Source: Paenibacillus sonchi (GTDB lineage Bacteria; Bacillota; Bacilli; Paenibacillales; Paenibacillaceae). From it: 64,000 nucleotides of DNA. Location of the stretch: assembly GCF_016772475.1 (NCBI RefSeq), contig NZ_CP068595.1, positions 5,456,001 through 5,520,000 on the forward strand, read 5' to 3'. The position numbers were made by a program, and so were the translations under genes. The notes under the pieces were generated by a model. The model was not told the origin of the DNA, ran no database searches, and was given only the letters and a program-made list of their open reading frames with translations. Of the stretch, positions 26,651-33,033 are shown piece by piece; positions within the stretch are counted from its first letter, which is position 1; each line of letters opens with the position of its first letter.

Positions 26651-28624
26651 ATGGAAAATATCACCATCGGACTGCTCGCGCATGTTGATGCCGGTAAAAC
26701 AACTTTTGCCGAGCAGCTGCTGTATCATACACAGGCAATACGCAGCCGGGGCAGGGTGGACCATAAGGATACCTTTTTGGATACCCATGAAATTGAAAAA
26801 GCCCGCGGGATTACTGTATTTGCAGATCAGGCGGAGTTTATCCTTGGCGGCACGCGGTATTTTCTGCTGGATACTCCCGGACATGTCGATTTTTCACCGG
26901 AGATGGAACGCGCGCTGCAGGTGCTGGATTATGCTGTAGTGATTGTCAGCGCCGTCGAAGGTGTGGAAGGCCATACGGAAACCGTCTGGCAATTGCTGCG
27001 CAGTCACGGGATTCCGACCTTCTTTTTTATCAATAAAACGGACCGTACCGGTGCCGATCCACAGCGTGTGTTCGAGGAAATCCGCAGCGGGCTGAGCAGC
27101 AGCGCATGTCTGCTCCCGCAATCAGAAAGCGGTGAAATATCTGAGGAGTTGAAGGTTTTTCTGGCTGAACGCGAGGAACGGCTGCTGGACGCTTATCTGG
27201 ATGGGTCATTGAACGATACCGGTTGGCGGGAAGCGATGCGGTCTATGGTCCGGGAAGGCACCATATTTCCGTGCATGGAGGGCTCTGCTTTGCAGGATGT
27301 GGGCATTGATGTTTTTCTGGACCGGCTGAAGTCTCTGACCATAACGGATTATGATGCCGGACTGCCTTTTGCAGGCAGAGTGTACAAAATCCGTCATGAT
27401 GAGAAGGGGACCCGGGTTACCTATATCAAAGCGCTGCAGGGAGTTCTCAAGGTAAGGGAAGAGCTGAAATATGGAGCGTCAGAGGATGCGGAACCTGAGC
27501 GGATTACCGGCATCCGCAAAGTGAATGGCCTGAAATATGTCTCCGTGGATTGGGCAGCGGCGGGCGAGCTGTTTGCAGTCACCGGGCTGTCGGCCGTGAG
27601 GCCGGGAGACGGTGTCGGGGTTTTGCAGGACAGACGGGACAGTGAGCTGGTTTCAACGCTGAAGTCCAGGGTGCTGTTCGAGCCGCCTGTGCATCTGAAG
27701 GAGGTGCTGACGGCCTTTCAGCTGCTGGGAGCAGAAGATCCTTCTCTGAATGTCAGCTGGGATATGACGCTGCAGGAGCTGCATATTCAGGTGATGGGCC
27801 AGATCCAGCTAGAGATTCTGGAGCAGATCATGCGGGAACGGTTCAAGATTCCAGTGGCGTTTGGCCCGCCGGAGATTCTGTACAAGGAGACAATAGCCGC
27901 TCCGGTGTATGGCTGCGGACATTTTGAGCCGCTGAAGCACTATGCTGAGGTTCTGCTGCGTATTGAACCGGGTGAACGGGGCAGCGGCCTGGTATTCATC
28001 AACGAGTGCCACCCCGATGATCTTGCAGTGGGTTATCAGCACCAAGTCGGCCAAAATCTGCTGGAGAGCGGGCATCATGGATTGCTTACGGGTTCGCCGC
28101 TCACAGATCTGCGGATGACCCTGCTGAGCGGAAGAGCGCATAACAAGCATACGCATGGCGGTGATTTCCGGGAAGCGGCGCTCCGCGCCTTGCGCCAGGG
28201 GCTGGAGCAGGCTGAGAATATCCTGCTGGAGCCGGTCTATGACCTCAAAATCAGGATAGACACCGGTGACTTGGGGAAAGTAATGACAGACATCCAGCAG
28301 GCGAACGGCAGCTTCAGCCCCCCGGAGATCACCGGAACCAAAGCGGTGATCACCGGCAAGGTGCCGGTAGCCACTTTTTTGAATTACGCTGTCCGGCTGG
28401 CTGCACTGACACAAGGGAAAGGCTCACTCTCGCTTAAGGTTGCAGAGTACCAGCCCTGCCACCAGACGGAGTCAGTCATCGCACTCAAAAATTACAATAA
28501 GGATGCCGATCCGGCGTATCCCTCATCCTCTATCTTTTGCGCCAAAGGCCAGTCTTACTCCGTCCCTTGGGATGAAGCACAAGCGCACATGCACATCACT
28601 AACGATTTCGGACCCATAAGCTGA
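26651..28624 (+). CDS. Tet(M)-like translational GTPase (EF-G relative)
   Basis: The 657-residue protein is built like ribosomal protection proteins. It has G1 AHVDAGKTT (about 9-17), switch ARGIT, G3 DTPGHVDF and G4 NKTD; EF-G would have NKMD. The later EF-G-like domains are present (LLSGRAHNKHTHGGDFREAALRALRQGL in the fourth domain). It should bind the ribosome and hydrolyse GTP. Tet(M)/Tet(O)-type proteins eject tetracycline, but chromosomal relatives in spore-formers need not give resistance. A GGAGGTGG lies 13 bases before the ATG, a little far. Confidence 0.88.
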   Translation: MENITIGLLAHVDAGKTTFAEQLLYHTQAIRSRGRVDHKDTFLDTHEIEKARGITVFADQAEFILGGTRYFLLDTPGHVDFSPEMERALQVLDYAVVIVSAVEGVEGHTETVWQLLRSHGIPTFFFINKTDRTGADPQRVFEEIRSGLSSSACLLPQSESGEISEELKVFLAEREERLLDAYLDGSLNDTGWREAMRSMVREGTIFPCMEGSALQDVGIDVFLDRLKSLTITDYDAGLPFAGRVYKIRHDEKGTRVTYIKALQGVLKVREELKYGASEDAEPERITGIRKVNGLKYVSVDWAAAGELFAVTGLSAVRPGDGVGVLQDRRDSELVSTLKSRVLFEPPVHLKEVLTAFQLLGAEDPSLNVSWDMTLQELHIQVMGQIQLEILEQIMRERFKIPVAFGPPEILYKETIAAPVYGCGHFEPLKHYAEVLLRIEPGERGSGLVFINECHPDDLAVGYQHQVGQNLLESGHHGLLTGSPLTDLRMTLLSGRAHNKHTHGGDFREAALRALRQGLEQAENILLEPVYDLKIRIDTGDLGKVMTDIQQANGSFSPPEITGTKAVITGKVPVATFLNYAVRLAALTQGKGSLSLKVAEYQPCHQTESVIALKNYNKDADPAYPSSSIFCAKGQSYSVPWDEAQAHMHITNDFGPIS

Positions 28625-28631
28625 TCTGCCG

Positions 28632-28672
28632 GGACATATGTCCTTTCCTAATCTCCGGATATGTTTTTTAAT
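28632..28672 (+). promoter_or_regulatory. palindromic activator site and promoter before the NUDIX gene
   Basis: The perfect palindrome GGACATATGTCC (28632-28643) is centred 29.5 bases before TTTAAT (28667-28672). If TTTAAT is the -10 box, the palindrome centre sits at -41.5, the class II position of CRP/FNR activators. The same arrangement occurs at 29232-29272. Confidence 0.65.
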
Positions 28673-28709
28673 TAGGACCGGAAGAGAAGAGCTGAGGAGG
28701 ATTACTGGA

Positions 28710-29114
28710 ATGATGAACGGAATCATCGATAAAGTGGCCTGGATTGTAATCTCAGATGGAAGAGTGCTGGGTGCGCGTTCCAAAGGTAAAGATACTTATT
28801 ATTTTCCCGGAGGAAAAAGAGAGTCCGGCGAGACGGATGTCCAGACGCTGATCCGGGAAGTCAAAGAAGAGCTGTCCGTGGACATCCTGTCCGGTACAGT
28901 CACACCTTTCGGCATCTTTGAAGCCGCCGCCCACGGCAAAGCGGAAGGCGTACAGGTGAAGATGGCCTGTTTTACAGCCGATTACACCGGAGAATTAACT
29001 CCGGCCTCGGAAATTGCCGAGATCGCTTGGCTTGCCTATGAAGACAGGGAGCGGGTGTCGGCTGTCAGCCGGATGATTTTTGACCAGCTCCATGAGCTGA
29101 AGCTGCTGGATTAA
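28710..29114 (+). CDS. NUDIX hydrolase
   Basis: The protein has about 134 residues with a complete NUDIX box (GGKRESGETDVQTLIREVKEEL, about residues 35-56). Members hydrolyse nucleoside-diphosphate-linked compounds; MutT-like cleaning is a default guess. The ATG at 28710 has GAGGAGG 9 bases upstream, so the longer frame from 28638 is rejected; that frame would also overlap the promoter. Its promoter carries the same palindrome as the downstream transporter operon, so the two units probably share a regulator. Confidence 0.9.
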   Translation: MMNGIIDKVAWIVISDGRVLGARSKGKDTYYFPGGKRESGETDVQTLIREVKEELSVDILSGTVTPFGIFEAAAHGKAEGVQVKMACFTADYTGELTPASEIAEIAWLAYEDRERVSAVSRMIFDQLHELKLLD

Positions 29115-29145
29115 CGTACATGTGCGGCAGCTCAGCGTATGATTC

Positions 29146-29187
29146 AAGCCCGTTGGAAGCCCTTTTGCGGCTTAAGACGGGCTTTCT
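29146..29187 (+). terminator. probable terminator after the NUDIX gene
   Basis: AAGCCCGT pairs with ACGGGCTT around an inner AAGCC/GGCTT stem; the T run is weak. Confidence 0.55.
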
Positions 29188-29231
29188 GCCGTACCCTGAT
29201 AATCCTCCTCGAGTACCGGTTACGATGCTCA

Positions 29232-29272
29232 GGACATATGTCCTACCGCAAATCCTGAATATGTCTTTTAAT
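29232..29272 (+). promoter_or_regulatory. palindromic activator site and promoter of the DMT/CRP-family operon
   Basis: GGACATATGTCC (29232-29243) and TTTAAT (29267-29272) have exactly the same spacing as in the NUDIX promoter, and ATATGT just before the -10 box is also shared. The operon encodes a CRP/FNR-family regulator, so autoregulation is likely. Confidence 0.65.
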
Positions 29273-29304
29273 GAATACAGAGATTAAGACAGAGGAGAGA
29301 AGTC

Positions 29305-29730
29305 ATGAAAGGGATTATTTTTGCTTTTATCGGCGGGGCCTGCATTACACTGCAAGGGGTGGCCAACGCCAGGATCAGCCAGGATATTGGCACCTGGCAG
29401 GCTGCAACCATTACCCAATTTACCGGATTCGTAATGGCGCTGATGATTCTGCTGTTCGTGCGGGATGCGAAGAAGCAGGGGTTTAAGCAGGTCAGCCCTT
29501 TATATCTGTTCGGCGGAGCGCTGGCCGCATTTGTTATTTTCAGCGAAGTTACCGCGATTCAGGGCATCGGTGTGACCCTTACCATTTCCGCACTGCTGAT
29601 CGCCCAGCTCTGCCTGACCTTTCTGATTGATATCAAAGGGTGGTTCGGAGTTGTGAAGCAGAAGATGCGGCTGCCGCAGTTTATCGGGATCGGAATGATG
29701 GTTGCCGGTGTGGTGATTTTGAAATTATAA
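29305..29730 (+). CDS. DMT family transporter, small YdcZ (DUF606) type
   Basis: The 141-residue protein has four to five hydrophobic segments and begins MKGIIFAFIGGACITLQGVAN, typical of the short YdcZ/DUF606 proteins that work as pairs of half-transporters. A second gene of the same family lies two genes downstream (30467), so the two may form a heterodimer. The substrate is not known. GAGGAGAG precedes the ATG. Confidence 0.88.
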   Translation: MKGIIFAFIGGACITLQGVANARISQDIGTWQAATITQFTGFVMALMILLFVRDAKKQGFKQVSPLYLFGGALAAFVIFSEVTAIQGIGVTLTISALLIAQLCLTFLIDIKGWFGVVKQKMRLPQFIGIGMMVAGVVILKL

Positions 29731-29745
29731 GGACGGGAGCGGGCC

Positions 29746-30459
29746 ATGAAAGAAATTCAGGATTCTGAGCAGCTTCAGGCATACATTGCGGCACATTCCC
29801 TGGCAGCTATTTTCAATGAACAGCTTAGTGGTCATCTGCATCTCTTCAGCTTCGCACAAGGGGAGCATATCTGCTCCAAAGGGGATCCTTCCAGGTATCT
29901 ATACGTCCTGGTCAAGGGGAAGCTGAAGATCTTCACCACCACGCCTGAAGGGAAAATGCTGATTATCTCCTTCAAAACACCGCTGGAGCTGATCGGTGAT
30001 GTCGAATACATTCAAGGCACGGAAATGATTAATACGGTGGAGGCCGTATCCCCGGTGCATATGCTCGGCATAGAGTACCGCTGGCTCAACAAATACGGCA
30101 GGGATTATCCGCCGCTGCTGCATTTTATGCTGGAAATGATCACTCACAAGTTTTACCGTAAATCGAATTTCCTCAGCTTGAATCTGATGCATCCTGTAGA
30201 GGTGCGGCTTGCCAGTTATTTGTTATCTATCTCCTATGATGAATCCGATCCTAACTTTACCGGCCAGCTGAGTACGATCAACCTGACCGATACTGCCAAT
30301 TTTATTGGAACGAGCTACAGGCATTTGAACCGGGTCATTCACAAGCTTACACAAAACGGCCTGATCGAACGGGGAAACGGACATCTTCTGGTGAAAGACA
30401 AGGCCGGGCTGGCCGCACTCGCGAGCCGCAACATTTATGAACCGAACGGAATGGAGTGA
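29746..30459 (+). CDS. CRP/FNR family transcriptional regulator (YeiL-like)
   Basis: The 237-residue protein has a cyclic-nucleotide-binding fold (FAQGEHICSKGDPSRYLYVLVKGKLKIF, about residues 37-64) and a C-terminal Crp helix-turn-helix (LTDTANFIGTSYRHLNRVIHKL, about 184-205). No N-terminal cysteine cluster for an FNR iron-sulfur centre is visible. The arrangement with YdcZ-type transporters on both sides recalls E. coli YeiL-like regulators. It probably binds the GGACATATGTCC sites before its own operon and before the NUDIX gene; this is inferred from position. Confidence 0.9.
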   Translation: MKEIQDSEQLQAYIAAHSLAAIFNEQLSGHLHLFSFAQGEHICSKGDPSRYLYVLVKGKLKIFTTTPEGKMLIISFKTPLELIGDVEYIQGTEMINTVEAVSPVHMLGIEYRWLNKYGRDYPPLLHFMLEMITHKFYRKSNFLSLNLMHPVEVRLASYLLSISYDESDPNFTGQLSTINLTDTANFIGTSYRHLNRVIHKLTQNGLIERGNGHLLVKDKAGLAALASRNIYEPNGME

Positions 30460-30466
30460 ACTAGAA

Positions 30467-30961
30467 ATGTTAATAGGATTAATATTGGCGCTGGCCGCCG
30501 GTTCCCTGGTAAGTTTGCAGAATATTTTCAACAGCAAGGTCAATGAGCATACGGGGTCATGGTCCACTACAACCTTGGTATTGGGCATGGGATTTATCGC
30601 TTCCCTGCTGATGGGGCTGCTTATGGAAGGCAAAAACATGTTCACCCTGCAGCATATGCAGCCCTGGTATTGGTTCAGCGGCATGATCGGCGTAGGTGTA
30701 GTCATCTGTCTGGTGCAGGCCACCCGGCTGCTTGGGCCTACTTATGCGATTTCTATCGTGCTTACCTCACAGCTTGGGTTTGCCCTTCTATGGGATTCAC
30801 TGGGCTGGCTGGGCCTGACCAAGGTGCCTTTTTCCTTCAATCAGCTTATCGGAGTACTCATCATTGTTGGAGGGATTCTGGTGTTCAAGTTAGGAGGAGC
30901 GCGTGAGCCTGAAAGTGATTCCTCAACAGGCAAGCGGCAGCAGGCGTTGAATTTGAAGTGA
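30467..30961 (+). CDS. DMT family transporter, small YdcZ (DUF606) type
   Basis: The protein of about 164 residues is similar in plan to the product of 29305-29730: short, four to five membrane segments, N-terminal LILALAAGSLVSLQNIFNSKV. The C-terminal 20 residues are charged. The ATG at 30467 lies 7 bases after the regulator stop and has GGAG overlapping that stop. It is probably the partner half of the upstream transporter. Confidence 0.88.
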   Translation: MLIGLILALAAGSLVSLQNIFNSKVNEHTGSWSTTTLVLGMGFIASLLMGLLMEGKNMFTLQHMQPWYWFSGMIGVGVVICLVQATRLLGPTYAISIVLTSQLGFALLWDSLGWLGLTKVPFSFNQLIGVLIIVGGILVFKLGGAREPESDSSTGKRQQALNLK

Positions 30962-31002
30962 GCGAAAGCCTTCTACGGCATCTGAAAGAAGCAGTGTAAA
31001 AA

Positions 31003-31041
31003 AACGCGCATCCGTATGAGGACGGGTACGCGCTTTTTTTT
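31003..31041. terminator. bidirectional terminator between converging units
   Basis: A GC-rich interrupted stem (GCGC..CCGT with ACGG..GCGC) is flanked by A and T runs, so it can act for the DMT operon on the plus strand and for the trpD2-like unit on the minus strand. Confidence 0.75.
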
Positions 31042-31044
31042 GCT

Positions 31045-32097
31045 TCAGATGGACAAGCCTGACTCAGACGGCGTTTTGCTGCCGAGCAGTGCGCTTCTCC
31101 ATTTCATATAGACTGCCCAGGCGTCACCGTTATCCAGCAAATGCTTGCAGGTATAGACACCTTCTTCAATCGAATTGACTATTCCGGCCAGATGCAGGCG
31201 GGCAGCCCCATTAAGCAGCACTTGATTGTAAAAGGCGATATGTCCGCCTCCTTGCAGCACAGCTTCCGCTGCCGACACTTGCAGCCGGGGAGTCCAGTCC
31301 ATTTCCGGCACCGGCGTTTCCAAGCCCAGCAGTTCCGGATCAATAATGTCCAGGTGGGCTGTTCCATCGGCAACGTAATACACCCGGTTCGGGCGGTCGA
31401 TATAGAGATCCTCGGAGCCTTCCGCTCCTTGTACGACCAGTCCTTTGCGGTAGCCAAGCTTGAGAATCATTCTGGAAATGCGGTCAAAGACTGTATTGTG
31501 ATAGATTCCAAATACAATGTAGGGAGAGCAGGCGTAATCAATGAACTTTTCTACCGTATTAAAGATCGTCCGCATGCCAAGATCCTCACGAAGATGGCGG
31601 AGGGTCGCAAGAGGCGGACACCACGCTTCCGAGTGGGCGTACAGCACACCGCTTTTGCCAGCAGATTCCACCACTTCAGCCCGGCTGAGCGCAGTCACCT
31701 CAATCCCCGATTCCTGAATAATATCCTGCAGGGTGATCCCCCATTTCGGCGGTAATGAGGCTGACCCGTGGAGGGTGACAGGCAGACCGGCCGCAGCGCA
31801 TAAGAAGGAAGCCGGGAATGTTGCGGCAAAAGACTTCTTCCGGCCATCATAAGGCCCGGCGCAGTCCAGCCCCTGCTGTACCGGTTCACGGTGGGCGTAT
31901 TTGCGGCAGACAGACACAAAGGCCTCCAGCTCTTCAATGCTCTCCAGCTTGATCCGCTCTGCAATCAAAAAGGCACCGATTTGCACGGGGGAAGCAGTCA
32001 GACCCAGAATCGCCTCCGCTGCGGATTCCGCTTCCTGGTAGCTTAAATCACGGGCCCCCCGTTTGCCCCGGGCGACTTCTTTTAGAATATTAATCAT
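31045..32097 (-). CDS. anthranilate phosphoribosyltransferase-like protein (TrpD2 type)
   Basis: The 350-residue protein has the TrpD fold (N-terminal helices with SYQEAESAAEAIL, then a glycosyltransferase-3 region). The canonical PRPP loop and KHGN motif of true TrpD are altered (for example PYDGRKKSF and LHGSASLPPKWG). It therefore fits the TrpD2/YbiB group, some members of which bind nucleic acid instead of making tryptophan. It is 12 bases behind the ANTAR regulator gene and transcribed with it, next to nitrite reductase genes. A role in nitrogen regulation is inferred from context only. Confidence 0.75.
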   Translation of the reverse strand: MINILKEVARGKRGARDLSYQEAESAAEAILGLTASPVQIGAFLIAERIKLESIEELEAFVSVCRKYAHREPVQQGLDCAGPYDGRKKSFAATFPASFLCAAAGLPVTLHGSASLPPKWGITLQDIIQESGIEVTALSRAEVVESAGKSGVLYAHSEAWCPPLATLRHLREDLGMRTIFNTVEKFIDYACSPYIVFGIYHNTVFDRISRMILKLGYRKGLVVQGAEGSEDLYIDRPNRVYYVADGTAHLDIIDPELLGLETPVPEMDWTPRLQVSAAEAVLQGGGHIAFYNQVLLNGAARLHLAGIVNSIEEGVYTCKHLLDNGDAWAVYMKWRSALLGSKTPSESGLSI

Positions 32098-32109
32098 ATC
32101 GGATTCTCC

Positions 32110-32706
32110 TTAAGTTTGATCCTGCAGCAGTTGATACACCTTGACTATAGAAGTAGCTACATCAACCATCCGCTTGCGTTCATTCATGGCTTGCTTGCGA
32201 AGAAGGTCATAGGCTTCGGATTCGCTGATATTTTTGGCTTTGGAGAGGATGCCTTTGGCCATATCGATCCATTTGCGCTCTTCAATCCGTGACAACAGCT
32301 GCTCCCGCTCCTTCAGCCACTGCTGGCGCTCGAAGCATTGCCTGGCACTGAAATGAAGAATCCAGTGAATCTCCTGAGGCTGCATGGAAGGGGACAAAAT
32401 TCCGTCCACCATAATATCATCCCCGCAGGCAGCAACCGACAAGTCAGCCGTTGAAGATGTGCACCACCATAGAATGGGGGCGGTTTTGCACTGCATCAGC
32501 GCTGCCCGCCAGGAGTTGATCTCTGTAACGGGCAGATTGAGGATGGAGGCATCCGCATCACCGATCATCAGCTTTGCCTCCTCTGGAGAAGCTGCCGCCG
32601 TGACCACATAACCACAGGAACGAAGCAGGGAATCCGGTCCTGTTGATGAACGCTCTTCTGTGACGTTCTCTGTTTTGTTATTCTGAATAATCAACAGGGA
32701 ATGCAT
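32110..32706 (-). CDS. ANTAR-domain RNA-binding regulator (NasT/NasR-like)
   Basis: The 198-residue protein has a receiver-like N-terminal domain (about 1-115) in which the normal phosphorylated Asp is not evident (ASILNLPVTE). A linker helix leads into a C-terminal ANTAR domain (ERKWIDMAKGILSKAKNISE to DVATSIVKVYQLL, about 140-195). ANTAR domains bind paired RNA hairpins with A1/G4 hexaloops and prevent termination. Just such a pair lies in the divergent nirB leader, so this protein very probably controls nirBD. The signal may be nitrate or nitrite, but no NasS-like sensor is in the window. The ATG has AAAGGAG. Confidence 0.9.
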   Translation of the reverse strand: MHSLLIIQNNKTENVTEERSSTGPDSLLRSCGYVVTAAASPEEAKLMIGDADASILNLPVTEINSWRAALMQCKTAPILWWCTSSTADLSVAACGDDIMVDGILSPSMQPQEIHWILHFSARQCFERQQWLKEREQLLSRIEERKWIDMAKGILSKAKNISESEAYDLLRKQAMNERKRMVDVATSIVKVYQLLQDQT

Positions 32707-32775
32707 AGTTTGACGCTCCTTTTTACTTCGTAGTCATCGGGTGGGGAAGAATTACCTCTTAGATAAGAATGTTGA

Positions 32776-32792
32776 TGTAATATTATATAACA
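32776..32792. promoter_or_regulatory. GlnR/TnrA-type box
   Basis: TGTAATATTATATAACA fits TGTNAN7TNACA exactly. It lies in the AT-rich divergent region between the ANTAR gene and nirB, about 100 bases upstream of the nirB transcription start. Confidence 0.7.
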
Positions 32793-32838
32793 CATATCAC
32801 GTGATTTTGTCGATAAATTAAAATTATAAAATTTTATG

Positions 32839-32855
32839 TGTTAACAATATTGACG
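32839..32855. promoter_or_regulatory. second GlnR/TnrA-like box overlapping the nirB -35 region
   Basis: TGTTAACAATATTGACG fits TGTNAN7TNAC with one final mismatch and contains the -35 hexamer TTGACG. Confidence 0.55.
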
Positions 32856-32879
32856 TAATTGGAATTCCTGTAGTATAGT
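32850..32879 (+). promoter_or_regulatory. nirB promoter
   Basis: TTGACG (32850-32855) and TATAGT (32874-32879) are separated by 18 bases. The start near 32886 leads straight into the two-hairpin leader. Confidence 0.65.
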
Positions 32880-32904
32880 CGGGTTAAGAATTTCAACAAG
32901 TCTA

Positions 32905-33003
32905 CGAATACAACGGTGTATTCGCTTGAAGCGGCAATGGCGCCTGCTTTCACTTTATGCAACGGGAGATGTTTGTTTCCGTGGAGAGTGAAGCGGGCTT
33001 TTT
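32905..33003 (+). promoter_or_regulatory. ANTAR-type antitermination leader of nirB
   Basis: Hairpin 1 pairs CGAATAC with GTATTCG around the hexaloop AACGGT (32912-32917). Hairpin 2 pairs AAGCGGC with GCCTGCTT (one bulged T) around the hexaloop AATGGC (32936-32941). Both loops have A at position 1 and G at position 4, the ANTAR recognition pattern. The 3' arm of hairpin 2 (32942-32954) can instead pair with AGTGAAGCGGGC (32987-32998), followed by five T, which makes a terminator. Binding of the ANTAR protein to hairpin 2 would therefore prevent termination and allow nirB expression. Confidence 0.85.
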
Positions 33004-33033
33004 CTGTTGTCCACATGGAGAGGAGAGAGACAG

